64,000 nt of DNA from assembly GCA_949051815.1 (NCBI GenBank), contig CARQVR010000003.1:83985-147984 (forward strand), written 5' to 3'. Positions 50,841 to 59,552 of this stretch are shown in pieces. The DNA is from an uncultured Lachnospiraceae bacterium. GTDB taxonomy: Bacteria; Bacillota; Clostridia; Lachnospirales; Lachnospiraceae. The notes beneath the pieces are model-generated. The model searched no databases, was not told the origin of the DNA, and saw only the letters and a list, made by a program, of their open reading frames with translations. Position numbers and translations under genes: made by a program. How positions within the stretch are numbered: position 1 is the first letter of the stretch; every line of letters starts with the position of its first letter.

Positions 50841-52778
50841 CTAATCCCTCTCCGGAATCCACACCCGCATCTGGTTCAGACCCCGGTTGCCCCATGTATA
50901 ATACGGAACAAACGTTACCTGACAGGGCTGTGCTTCTTCCCTGATAAAACTGTATAGCGTCCGGCTTTCCGTCTCCCGATACCCTTCCGCGTAAATTTTC
51001 TGAATACCGGACAGCTCATCGGGCAGATATTCACTGACCGTCACCTCTCCGTCCCTTTTCAGACTTAAGGCAAGAATGTCGTTCTCATTGTCCACGCCCT
51101 CCGCGCAGTAGATCAGCGGCCCGCGCTGCAGCGCTGCCTTCCCCGTATTTGCGGAAACGCGATGGCTCGTGTATACACGCTTTACCGTCAGATCAAGCTC
51201 CACCGTAAGCACATCATCCGCAGTATACTCCCTTCTCAGATAAGCATAGCCGTCCCGGATTTCAAAGTCCGGCTCCTCTCCGTTCAAAAGAATCTTCGTC
51301 TGTCCGCTCCATGCGGGAATACGGATTGCCAGAGGCACTTCCATGCTGTTTTTTCCCTCCTGCGGCGCAAAGCGGTATTCCAGCCTGTTGTCATAGGGAT
51401 AATTTGTCCGCAAAGTTACCTTCCCGCCAAACCGGTTGCTCACATCCAGCGTCCCCGCAATAAACAGATTCGAGTACAAAGCGCCCGGTATCACATGCCA
51501 TGCATATTCCGCCACCGAACCTAAAAGCCTGGCCACATTGGGCGGGCAGCAGGCGCAGGCAAACCACCCGGGTCTGACAGGCAGCGCGTGCTTATGGGTC
51601 TGTGCCTCCCCGGAAATGCCGGGCAGAACCTCCAGCGGATTTACATAGAAAAATTTCGTGCCGTCAAGCTGCATTCCTGCCAGCACACAGTTATAAAGCG
51701 CCCGCTCCATCACGTCCGCATACTCGCGGTCATGTTTCAGGTAAAGCATTTTGTTGGCGAAAAAGATCAGGCCGATGGCCGCGCACGTCTCCGCGTACGC
51801 CGTATCATTTGGCAGATGATCGTCCTTCGTGAAAGCTTCCCCCTCATAGGCAGAGCCGATGGCTCCCGTCACATACATCCTGTGCTGTGTGATGTTGTCC
51901 CAGAGCGTCCGGCAGGCATTGGCCAGCTCCCTGTCTCCCGTCTCCATCGCCGCGTCCGCCATGCCCGTGTAAAGGTACACCGCCCGGACGGCATGTCCCA
52001 CCGCCTTGTCCTGCTGCCGTACCGGCGCGTAATTCTGCGCGTACTCTGTATCTTCGGGATGATTCCCCCAGACCCGCCATGGATTCTTTTTCATTTCCTT
52101 CTTATAATAATCGGGATCTGCACCACGCACATTGATAAAATGCAGAGCAAGCTCCTTGTATTTTTCTTCCTTGGTACTGCGGTACAGCCGCATCAGCGCA
52201 AGCTCGATCTCGGGATGGCCGGGATACCCTTCCGCCCCTTCCTCGATAAAATGACGGTAAATATGATCGGCCATATCGCACATGATCTCCAAAAGTTTCG
52301 CTTTCCCCGTGCACTCCGCGTAGGCCACCGCCGCCTCGATCATATGCCCCGCACAGTAAAGTTCGTGGGCCTCGTGAAGATTCGTCCACCGCTTCTCCGG
52401 CTCCTTCACCGTAAAATATGTATTGAGGTATCCGTCCTTGTGCTGCGCCTCACCGATCAATTCGATGATCTCATCGCATCGTTTCTCCAGATCCGCATCG
52501 GAAGACTGCGCCAGAGAATATGCCGCGCCCTCCAGCCACTTAGCCACGTCGCTGTCCTGAAAAACCATACCGTAAAACTCTCCGTCACAGCTTCCGGTTT
52601 TCAGCTTTTTCGCCGCCATACGGAAGTTTTCGATACAATGGCTTTTCTCCGCACCCTCAATCTGGTCGTTCAGCGCCCGCTCCTGATAGGGCAGCACCAC
52701 ATCCCGCACCAGCTTCTCATATCTGCCGAAAAACCCCTCCTCCACCGTAAAATCTTTAACCAGCTTTAAATCGCCCAT
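50841..52778 (-). CDS. Beta-L-arabinofuranosidase, GH127
   Basis: The 645-residue protein is a GH127/DUF1680 enzyme. Conserved Zn and catalytic residues are seen: E330 and C332 in YAETCAA, and C410-C411 in ACACCPPNVAR, equivalent to the zinc-binding and nucleophile cysteines of HypBA1. Its N-terminal half is an (alpha/alpha) barrel and the C-terminal half is beta-sandwich-like. It removes beta-L-arabinofuranose from plant glycoproteins or other arabinosides in the cytoplasm. An AraC regulator lies just upstream. Confidence 0.92.
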   Translation of the reverse strand: MGDLKLVKDFTVEEGFFGRYEKLVRDVVLPYQERALNDQIEGAEKSHCIENFRMAAKKLKTGSCDGEFYGMVFQDSDVAKWLEGAAYSLAQSSDADLEKRCDEIIELIGEAQHKDGYLNTYFTVKEPEKRWTNLHEAHELYCAGHMIEAAVAYAECTGKAKLLEIMCDMADHIYRHFIEEGAEGYPGHPEIELALMRLYRSTKEEKYKELALHFINVRGADPDYYKKEMKKNPWRVWGNHPEDTEYAQNYAPVRQQDKAVGHAVRAVYLYTGMADAAMETGDRELANACRTLWDNITQHRMYVTGAIGSAYEGEAFTKDDHLPNDTAYAETCAAIGLIFFANKMLYLKHDREYADVMERALYNCVLAGMQLDGTKFFYVNPLEVLPGISGEAQTHKHALPVRPGWFACACCPPNVARLLGSVAEYAWHVIPGALYSNLFIAGTLDVSNRFGGKVTLRTNYPYDNRLEYRFAPQEGKNSMEVPLAIRIPAWSGQTKILLNGEEPDFEIRDGYAYLRREYTADDVLTVELDLTVKRVYTSHRVSANTGKAALQRGPLIYCAEGVDNENDILALSLKRDGEVTVSEYLPDELSGIQKIYAEGYRETESRTLYSFIREEAQPCQVTFVPYYTWGNRGLNQMRVWIPERD

Positions 52779-52960
52779 CCTTTAGCCCTCCATCTTAATG
52801 TCCGTCTCTCAAAATGCAGGCATTTTGTCAGACCTTTCCTTCCTGCTATTTTCTGTTATATGTATTATATTCTGAAACAGTGCTCATTAAAATGGATAAT
52901 TTTCGTTTCTATTTGTAATATTTTCCGTTTTAATCATTGATTCTCTTCTGGCATACCAGT

Positions 52961-53848
52961 TTATTTTCCGTCCCTGTACTTTGAAGGCGTACATCCGTAA
53001 ACCTCCTTAAAGGACTTTGCGAAATAACTCATCTCCTGAAATCCGCAGCTCTCCGCTATGGCAGAAATTTTGTCCGTGGAAAGCTGTAATTTTAACGCCG
53101 CCTGCTGGAGCCGGTATGATTTCAGATAAGCAATCGGCGTCGTGTTGATTGTCGCGCGAAAACAGCGAATACACTCGCTCGTACTGATCGCGCAGGCGGA
53201 TGCAATATCCTCTATCGCAAGCTCCCTGCCGTAATTTGCCTGAATAAAGGTCAGCATCTCCCTGATTCTCGCGTTGTCCCGCTGCGCCTTGCCAAAAGTC
53301 TTTTTGCTGACAACCGGCTGGTTTTCCGAAAGCAGCGCCACAATCGCAGACAATTCGTTACGAATCTGTATTTCATAACCGAACGGCTCCTGCTTCGCCG
53401 CCTGCCAGAGTATACCCAGACAATCCAGAATCCGTTTTTGCCATAAGATATCCGGCGTCAGATAAAAGCCGGGGAAGCTCTGGTTTTCCATCAGGGGTTT
53501 TATGTATTTCTGCCAGATAATATTGTCCGTGCTGCCGCTGACCGCCCGCGGATGAAACACCACGGAATGAATCTCACAGCTTTCCCCATCTGACAGTGAT
53601 GCGGCGTGCAGGATATTGCTGTTGATAAAAAATCCCTCCCCCGCCCGGAGCAGGCGACTGTCAGCGCCCGTCTCCACAACCGCCGAACCCTCCGCAATCA
53701 GACCAAGCTCCAGTTCATTGTGCCAATGCCATGTGATTTCATCTTTTGGCATCAAATCCTGATAGCAGGCCACCGGAAACAGATGCGTTCCATGTTTCCG
53801 CAGCTCCTCCCCCTGCATATTCGTCTGTACACTGCACGGTAATATCAT
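52961..53848 (-). CDS. AraC-family regulator of the GH127/GH3 genes
   Basis: Start 53848 (MILPCSVQTNMQGEELRKHGTHLFPVACYQ) follows AAAGGAGATTT. The 295-residue protein has an N-terminal cupin sensor with HWHNELELGLIAEGSA and a C-terminal double helix-turn-helix (about 195-295) with ISTSECIRCFRATINTTPIAYLKSYRL and GFQEMSYFAKSFKEVYGCTPSKYR. It likely controls the GH127 gene downstream. The ligand is probably an arabinose-type sugar. Confidence 0.9.
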   Translation of the reverse strand: MILPCSVQTNMQGEELRKHGTHLFPVACYQDLMPKDEITWHWHNELELGLIAEGSAVVETGADSRLLRAGEGFFINSNILHAASLSDGESCEIHSVVFHPRAVSGSTDNIIWQKYIKPLMENQSFPGFYLTPDILWQKRILDCLGILWQAAKQEPFGYEIQIRNELSAIVALLSENQPVVSKKTFGKAQRDNARIREMLTFIQANYGRELAIEDIASACAISTSECIRCFRATINTTPIAYLKSYRLQQAALKLQLSTDKISAIAESCGFQEMSYFAKSFKEVYGCTPSKYRDGK

Positions 53849-54135
53849 ATAAATCTCCTTTCGGATCGTTGCGCGATACGACGACGTAATTTTTAAATCT
53901 GTGTCTGTCATATCAAACAAATTTGTGGCGCCCCAGCACAAATTTATTTTTGGGAAAATAACGCGGTTTTGAAAATATAATCATATATTATGCGCCAATA
54001 TTCCTAACAATGTTATATTTTATGATGATATAATCATATCACAAGGTAACACAAAAGAAAAGGGCGCACAAAAAAGCCATATTTGATGCGTTTCGCAATT
54101 ACCTAATATAAACCGGTAAGAAAGGAGAAAAGATT

Positions 54136-54378
54136 ATGTATAAGGTGAATATCAGAACAATCAAAAACACAGGGAAGTTTATCCAAATGGTAGAAAACAG
54201 CCGCGGCAGCGTCTTTTTAAAGCTTCCCGACGAAACGCTCTGCGATTTAAAGCAGAACGCGGCGGCATTACAGATGCTTCAAATGATCAATCCGAAAGAA
54301 CTCTGGCTGGATCTTTTCCTGACAGATGTGCAGGACAGTTATCATTTCATGGCTTACATGGTAGGAGCGGGGGCTTAA
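54136..54378 (+). CDS. Small HPr-like protein lacking the active histidine
   Basis: The 80-residue protein begins MYKVNIRTIKNTGKFIQMVENSRG. Its length and predicted strand-helix order align loosely with the HPr-like protein at 18326-18553, from KVNI to the last helix. The His15 loop and Ser46 motif are not recognisable. A strong AAAGGAG site precedes the ATG. The stop codon lies within the loop of a terminator. The family call is tentative; it may be an unrelated small protein. Confidence 0.5.
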   Translation: MYKVNIRTIKNTGKFIQMVENSRGSVFLKLPDETLCDLKQNAAALQMLQMINPKELWLDLFLTDVQDSYHFMAYMVGAGA

Positions 54379-54392
54379 CGGCCCCCGTTTTT
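54368..54392 (+). terminator. Terminator overlapping the HPr-like stop codon
   Basis: A perfect 7-bp stem CGGGGGC and GCCCCCG (54368-54374 and 54381-54387) is followed by TTTTT. The TAA stop (54376-54378) is in the loop. Confidence 0.85.
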
Positions 54393-54435
54393 ACATGCAG
54401 CCCCTATACGGAATATGACCGCTGTCACATTTTCT

Positions 54436-55233
54436 TTACTTGATTTCCGCAATCAGCCCATGTTCCACACAATAATGGTAAACCCCGTCGTTCGCCGCAT
54501 GGCCGCAAATATCATCCGCCACCGCTTTTAACTCATCCGACCCGTTCTCCATAGCCACGCCAATACCTACCGCCTGCAGCATATCTATATCATTATTGCC
54601 GTCTCCGAAAGCAAGCGCCTCCTCCTTTTTCAGGTGAAAATGCGCAAGCACTTTCCCGATCCCGACCCCTTTTCCGCTGTCCGCCGGAATAATATCTACC
54701 GCCCTGTCCCACCAGGCCGTTATTTTCGCGTTTTTCACACCCCGCAGCAGCGCCGGATATTCGCTTTCATATCCGCCGCACATAATCTGGTAGACCTCAT
54801 CCTCCGCGATCATTTCGTCAAATTTTTCGGAAACATCCACATCCAGTTTGGCAAGGGAAAAATAATCCACCAGATCCTTATCCCTCCCGTTGGCTGCCAG
54901 CTTTTTCGGCGTAGCAGCCGATACAGGTCTGTTGATCGAGGCGGCATTTTTAACGATCAATTTCGCATCTTCGGTGGAGATGGGATTTTTATAAATCACC
55001 TGCTGCCTGTCATAACAGTACGAACCGTTAAAGGTAAGAAAAATATCCGGTTCCCATCCCTCAAAACGGGGCACTGTCAGCGGCGCCCTTCCTGTCGAAA
55101 GACAGAGAATGATATTCCGCTCTTTCAGCCGGATTAATGTCTCCAGCGTTTTTTCCGATATTTTCCTGCTGTTAATGTCGATCAGCGTACCGTCAATATC
55201 AAAAAAGATAATTTTAATGTTTTCCAGATTCAT
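54436..55233 (-). CDS. Cof-type HAD sugar phosphatase
   Basis: The 265-residue protein has the HAD motif I FFDIDGTLI (about 9-17) with the Asp nucleophile, motif II CLSTGRAP, and motif III-IV KGVGIGKVLAHFHLKKEEALAFGDGNNDIDMLQ. It belongs to the Cof type IIB HADs, which dephosphorylate sugar phosphates. A strong AGGAGG precedes the ATG. Confidence 0.9.
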   Translation of the reverse strand: MNLENIKIIFFDIDGTLIDINSRKISEKTLETLIRLKERNIILCLSTGRAPLTVPRFEGWEPDIFLTFNGSYCYDRQQVIYKNPISTEDAKLIVKNAASINRPVSAATPKKLAANGRDKDLVDYFSLAKLDVDVSEKFDEMIAEDEVYQIMCGGYESEYPALLRGVKNAKITAWWDRAVDIIPADSGKGVGIGKVLAHFHLKKEEALAFGDGNNDIDMLQAVGIGVAMENGSDELKAVADDICGHAANDGVYHYCVEHGLIAEIK

Positions 55234-55293
55234 ATGTATATTTCCTCCTCCACAGTGCTACAATTTGACGCATTTCTCTCGTTTTGGATAATT

Positions 55294-55343
55294 CTTGTTT
55301 AAACCTTGGATAAACCTTGTTTAATTTCACAATTTTAAACAAG
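55294..55343. repeat. Overlapping inverted repeats near the AlbA_2 gene end
   Basis: CTTGTTTAA occurs at 55294-55302 and 55316-55324; its complement TTAAACAAG lies at 55335-55343. Either left arm could pair with the right arm, so alternative hairpins are possible. They sit immediately beyond the stop of the AlbA_2 gene. Confidence 0.45.
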
Positions 55344-55346
55344 CCA

Positions 55347-57065
55347 TCACTTCAATATCCAATTAGATTTCTGCTGATTTTCTGAGTCTTTGTCAATAAT
55401 ACCTTGTTTTTTCAGCATTGTAAGCATATTACGAATCTTGTTTTCTTTTTGAACATCACTCAGCACATCCGGTAGCTTATCCCAAAGCAATTCCCGAATA
55501 TCTTTCTTTTTTGCTTTTCCATATTGCTTTATATACTCAATAATCAGGTCTTTATAATACTTATCATCAAACCCTTTATTTTTAATGTAGCTCGTACTTT
55601 CATCAATGCTTTTAGCCGCTGATGCCGACAAATACAAACTCGTCAGCCTTCCCTCAACTAACTTCTGGCTTCGAAGCCTGTCTACATCTTCTTTTTCTAT
55701 CGACAAACCTTTTTGTATCCGGTCAAGCAAAAATACTGTCTGCAAATCTAAATCCTGATGGTCATACAATATATGCATATAACTGTCATTCAGCGTTTTT
55801 CCATAAATTGTCACTTCCACCTGTGTTCCGGAAGAAACATTGTAATCCGGCATAGGAAAATATTTTGCTTTCTGAATGTTGTATGCCCGACGGATTCCCA
55901 ACGTTGCCGTATCAATCATATGAAATGCCGCCATAGATTCCGCCAATAATTGATTCCTATAAAATGGCGGGTTATAGCTTGCTACCAGAACATTCTCGAT
56001 TTTCTGCGGAATAAAATCACCCGGATTGGTAAATTTGAGCCTGTCCTCAAATTCATTGACATAAATTCTGCCTCCTAATTGATAATTTGTATGGGCAATA
56101 CAATTATTGAGCAACTCACGCATCAACCAACTATCATATTGTTCTGTTTCCATCGGAAACAGTGTCATCTGATTCGGCATATATCTATAAGTCAGATTTC
56201 TTACCTTTGCAAACACCTTGTCTACCACATTAATAAACGGGATCTTGAAAATGGCATAATCCTTATCCATATTGTCTGCACCATACAATCTCCACATAAT
56301 GCACGGCGCAGACTGAAACATATAATCATAATCCGAATTGCCTAGCAGAAGCATCCCTGCGTGCGTGATTTTACCATTAATCATGAGCTTCATCTTTGTC
56401 AAAAACTGCTCATCAGTCATGGAATCCACTTCTTTTGAAATATGTTCCTGACTCATTTTTTCTTTGTACTTCTCTCTTGCCAAAGCAACCGCATCTTTAT
56501 CTAAATGTTCTATGATTGCCTGTTCCAACACTTGTTTTGACCAGTCTCTACGTTCCTGTGAACGGATTGCATCTATCTTATACTGTTTTAATGGTACAAG
56601 GCTCTCTCCCGCGCGCTCATAATAATTTGTTCTCCAGTCAGTTGGTATGCCTGTCGCTGCCGCCGGAATCTTAAACATAAGCACGCGATACTCTTTTTCC
56701 TTTACGCTTGGAAATATCTCAATAATATCATAAAATGTCATGCCATTGGCGGTATCTCTTGAAATTTCATATTTAAAACGCTCTAACAAACTATTGTCAC
56801 CTTTTTTGTATGCAGTTCCTACAATCCTCTTTGTGTTGGTTGCCCGCTCCTCACCAACACCAAAAATAAGCCAGCCATATTGCTGCTGACGCAGATTTGC
56901 TTCGTTACTTATTGCGGAAAAATATCTGCCGATTTTGTCTGTATCATAACTGCCTTTAGCCTCTTTAAACTCAACAATTTCATATTCCCAGCGGTTCATA
57001 AGAGTTTCAAGTATTTCGTAATATTCAGCATCTCTTTTGGATTTATCGTAGTCAAAATATGACAT
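55347..57065 (-). CDS. AlbA_2/GHKL-type ATP-binding protein
   Basis: Start 57065 (MSYFDYDKSKRDAEYYEILETLMNRWEYEIVEFKEAKG) follows AGAGGTGATT. The 572-residue protein has an N-terminal Schlafen AlbA_2-type domain (about 25-150), a central GHKL ATPase-like region (LMRELLNNCIAHTNYQLGG and LKFTNPGDF, about 320-370) and a C-terminal winged-helix-like segment. Relatives are annotated as transcriptional regulators or defence-associated proteins. Its DNA is clearly AT-rich compared with neighbouring genes, which suggests horizontal transfer. No partner genes are adjacent. Confidence 0.8.
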   Translation of the reverse strand: MSYFDYDKSKRDAEYYEILETLMNRWEYEIVEFKEAKGSYDTDKIGRYFSAISNEANLRQQQYGWLIFGVGEERATNTKRIVGTAYKKGDNSLLERFKYEISRDTANGMTFYDIIEIFPSVKEKEYRVLMFKIPAAATGIPTDWRTNYYERAGESLVPLKQYKIDAIRSQERRDWSKQVLEQAIIEHLDKDAVALAREKYKEKMSQEHISKEVDSMTDEQFLTKMKLMINGKITHAGMLLLGNSDYDYMFQSAPCIMWRLYGADNMDKDYAIFKIPFINVVDKVFAKVRNLTYRYMPNQMTLFPMETEQYDSWLMRELLNNCIAHTNYQLGGRIYVNEFEDRLKFTNPGDFIPQKIENVLVASYNPPFYRNQLLAESMAAFHMIDTATLGIRRAYNIQKAKYFPMPDYNVSSGTQVEVTIYGKTLNDSYMHILYDHQDLDLQTVFLLDRIQKGLSIEKEDVDRLRSQKLVEGRLTSLYLSASAAKSIDESTSYIKNKGFDDKYYKDLIIEYIKQYGKAKKKDIRELLWDKLPDVLSDVQKENKIRNMLTMLKKQGIIDKDSENQQKSNWILK

Positions 57066-57152
57066 TGAACAATCACCTCTATAATTTATTTTTAGCTTTT
57101 CTGGTTTTCTATAAAAGGTATTGACACTTTCAGGTTTCATAAATGGAATTCA

Positions 57153-58013
57153 TCAAATTCCCGGAATATATGTCCTGCGGTATTCGCTGGGCGGACAGCC
57201 CTGCTGTGCATGAAACACCTTACTGAAATAGAACACATCCGAAAATCCGGTAAGCTGCGCGATCTCAGCGACCGGTTTATCCGTTTCCTTCAATAGCTGC
57301 TTCGCCTTACGCAGCCGCAATGTCCGCTGGTACTCCCGGATTGTCTGCCCGGTTTCCTCCTTAAACAATGTGCCCGCATATTTATAGGAAAGACCGCATA
57401 CCGTTTCTACCTCTTTCGCCTCAAAACTGTCTGCATAATGCGCCTGAATATATTCCTGTAACTTTTTGACATAACCATTTTCTACCGTGTCACCGGAAGC
57501 GTTTTTTGCACATTCCAGAAAAATCTGCCACAGCCTGACCGAGGCCTGCGGTATGTTTCCGTGCACATGCGCTTCTATCATCTTCTCAAAATCCTTCTGT
57601 ATCTGTCTCTTTCGCTCACAGTCTGTCAGCTTCGGGAGCGTGATATACTTTTCGTTGTCCTGCGGATTCAGACAGACTTTCGTATCGTAATACACATTGC
57701 CGGGAAGCTCCTCCATCCGGGTGTCCGGCTCCTTACAGTAAAAATGCGCATAATACCAGGCCGATCCCTCCTCAAAAGGTTTTTCTCCCCAATGATGCAC
57801 ACCGTTTTTTAGGAAAAAGAGGCGGTGCGGCAAAAGTTCATAGCTAATACCGTCCTCCACGATTTCCATGGAACCCCTGAGCAGATAAATCGCCACGTGA
57901 AAAGGCGCTGTCCGATCCGCGTGCATCATTTTCCCCAGCGAAACACTGTAGTCGGCCTCGCAGATAAAAGGCATGGCGTTGCATGGAATTTTGAGTGCAT
58001 GTCTTTCCACCAT
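57153..58013 (-). CDS. AraC-family regulator
   Basis: The 286-residue protein has an N-terminal cupin-like sensor (about 20-130), then the AraC double helix-turn-helix (about 185-286) with KYAGTLFKEETGQTIREYQRTLRLRKAKQLL and FYFSKVFHAQQGCPPSEYR. It is 88 nt upstream of the AlbA_2 gene but shows no clear functional link. The target is unknown. Confidence 0.9.
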   Translation of the reverse strand: MVERHALKIPCNAMPFICEADYSVSLGKMMHADRTAPFHVAIYLLRGSMEIVEDGISYELLPHRLFFLKNGVHHWGEKPFEEGSAWYYAHFYCKEPDTRMEELPGNVYYDTKVCLNPQDNEKYITLPKLTDCERKRQIQKDFEKMIEAHVHGNIPQASVRLWQIFLECAKNASGDTVENGYVKKLQEYIQAHYADSFEAKEVETVCGLSYKYAGTLFKEETGQTIREYQRTLRLRKAKQLLKETDKPVAEIAQLTGFSDVFYFSKVFHAQQGCPPSEYRRTYIPGI

Positions 58014-58152
58014 CTTATCTCCCGGAAAAAAGTTTAAGACAACTATGCCTGATTTCCGCCGCTTACAGAGAAAAAAGGCATTCGTATACAGTCTATGATA
58101 ACATAAATGATTATAAATGGGGAAATTAAGAAAAATTATTCGCCCGGAAACA

Positions 58153-58182
58153 TTGACAATACCCCAGTGAATGTTGTATTAT
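58153..58182 (+). promoter_or_regulatory. Promoter of the tRNA-Pro gene
   Basis: A -35 TTGACA (58153-58158) and -10 TATTAT (58177-58182) are separated by 18 bp, ending 17 nt before the tRNA. Confidence 0.7.
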
Positions 58183-58199
58183 CATAGTTGTTTATGAAA

Positions 58200-58273
58200 C
58201 GAAGCGTGGCTCAGTTTGGTAGAGCGCTGCGTTCGGGACGCAGAGGTCGCAGGTTCAAATCCTGTCGCTTCGA
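58200..58273 (+). tRNA. tRNA-Pro (anticodon CGG)
   Basis: The 74-nt sequence folds as a tRNA: acceptor arm CGAAGCG with CGCTTCG, D arm around CTCAGTTTGGTAGAGC, anticodon stem CTGCG/CGCAG with loop TTCGGGA (CGG anticodon), T arm AGGTTCAAATCCT, discriminator A. It decodes CCG. The tRNA is not flanked by a visible integrase or attachment repeat. Confidence 0.95.
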
Positions 58274-58286
58274 CTGACAAAAAGAC

Positions 58287-58326
58287 GAAAACACCGGACT
58301 CATGGAAAGTCTGGTGTTTTCTTTTT
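58287..58326 (+). terminator. Terminator after tRNA-Pro
   Basis: A 14-bp stem, GAAAACACCGGACT and AGTCTGGTGTTTTC with one G-U, is followed by TTTTT. Confidence 0.85.
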
Positions 58327-58395
58327 GCCTTGAAAGCTTTGCAGATGCAAAGCCTTAATAAATCAATAAAGACCTTACACCTTAGATATTTTGAC

Positions 58396-58566
58396 TTAGT
58401 TACCTTTTTCGTTTGGTTCTGTGACTTCTAAGAGAATACTATCAAATTCACTCTCCAGATCTTCTCTCTTATCTTGTGGTACAAGTTTCAACAGCTTTCT
58501 AACGAAAACCGTTATTCTGTTAATATATCGTAATTGTTTATCGGTCATGTTTTCAACCTCACTCAT
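58396..58566 (-). CDS. Small 56-residue hypothetical protein
   Basis: Start ATG 58566 follows GAAGGTGATCT. The protein starts MSEVENMTDKQLRYINRI and continues with charged helical segments (FVRKLLKLVPQDKREDLESEF). It has no membrane segment or recognised domain. A complete promoter (58592-58621) precedes it, which supports it being real. It sits convergent with the tRNA terminator and may be the relic of a mobile element near a tRNA, but no integrase is visible. Confidence 0.65.
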   Translation of the reverse strand: MSEVENMTDKQLRYINRITVFVRKLLKLVPQDKREDLESEFDSILLEVTEPNEKGN

Positions 58567-58589
58567 TAGATCACCTTCTTTCGTTGGTG

Positions 58590-58621
58590 ATATTATATCA
58601 TAGTGTAAAGCCTTTATTCAA
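58590..58621 (-). promoter_or_regulatory. Promoter and palindrome for the 56-residue gene
   Basis: On the minus strand -35 TTGAAT (58621-58616) and -10 TATAAT (58597-58592) are spaced 18 bp. The -10 is embedded in a perfect 13-bp palindrome TGATATAATATCA, which could be an operator. Confidence 0.55.
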
Positions 58622-58896
58622 TTATCAATGTGTAATGTCCACTTCTTACCCGATCCGTTACTTGCTCCCAATCCCCTGTCAAAAACTGCTGCCGGTTCGG
58701 TTTCTTTATTTTTATCTACGCTCAAAATTCTGAAAGTAACCTATATATGATTTCCAATATTATACTATTATTCGTGACCTATAAACGGGACATTAACCTC
58801 TCCCACACAAGTGAATTCTCCCAAATACAAGCATTACCCTGTAAAGCCATCTAAAATAAAAAGCATAATTCAATCAAAAACGGACACCCTGAGAAC
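58622..58896. other. Intergenic region with no gene seen
   Basis: About 275 AT-rich bases between the small gene promoter and the membrane protein gene. No coding region of note was found. Confidence 0.5.
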
Positions 58897-59466
58897 ATGA
58901 AAAACAATCAGACATCCGACCGGTTTTACTTTTATGTTCTCCTCTTTTTTGCTGCCGCTTTCGCGGGCTGGCTCTGGGAAATATTGCTATTCCTTTTTAC
59001 GGAACACGCCTTTATTAACAGAGGCGTATATGAAGGGCCATACCTTCCGATTTATGGGGCGGGAGGACTTTTGCTCTGTATACTGCTTTCCCGATTGCGG
59101 AAAAGACCGCTTTGTGTATTTGTATTGTCCATGTCCATCTGCACACCTCTGGAATATCTGACCAGCTTTTTTCTGGAGCGCAGATGGGGTGTGCGATGGT
59201 GGGATTACAGCGGCCATTTTCTAAACCTGAATGGACGGGTCTGCCTTTTGGGCGCGGTCGTTTTCGGATTCGGCGGAACCGTTCTGGTCTGCCTTTTCCT
59301 GCCCTTCTATGAAAAACTGTACACCCGGATTCCTGCCAAATGGCGCAAAACAGCAGGGCTTTTTCTTTTGCTGGTATTTATCGCAGACGGCGCCAGATCC
59401 GCCATGTACCCGAACACGGGAACCGGAATTTCTTATTCATCGGATAATTCTTCCCTTTTTCGTTAA
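58897..59466 (+). CDS. Putative ABC-transporter type IV membrane protein
   Basis: The 189-residue protein has about five membrane segments and matches the putative ABC-transporter type IV family (PF06541), with FAGWLWEILLF near the N-terminus, NRGVYEGPYLPIYGAGG and YLTSFFLERRWGVRWWDYSGHFLNLNGRVCLLGA. No ATPase is adjacent; the name is a family label. The function is not established. The ATG at 58897 lacks a strong ribosome site. Confidence 0.8.
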   Translation: MKNNQTSDRFYFYVLLFFAAAFAGWLWEILLFLFTEHAFINRGVYEGPYLPIYGAGGLLLCILLSRLRKRPLCVFVLSMSICTPLEYLTSFFLERRWGVRWWDYSGHFLNLNGRVCLLGAVVFGFGGTVLVCLFLPFYEKLYTRIPAKWRKTAGLFLLLVFIADGARSAMYPNTGTGISYSSDNSSLFR

Positions 59467-59552
59467 AATGTTGGGATGCAGCCCCCTTTTCTCTTGTTTT
59501 TTCCTCATAAAAGGTGTATTCTTATGTAGCAAATTTTAGTTGGAGGTTTGTT

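Noticed and set aside
51588..52769. A 393-residue plus-strand frame over GH127
   Set aside because: Antisense to a GH127 gene with catalytic residues; no ribosome site.
58200..58273. tRNA-Pro as an attachment site of an integrated element
   Set aside because: No integrase and no duplicate of the tRNA 3' end were seen in the window.
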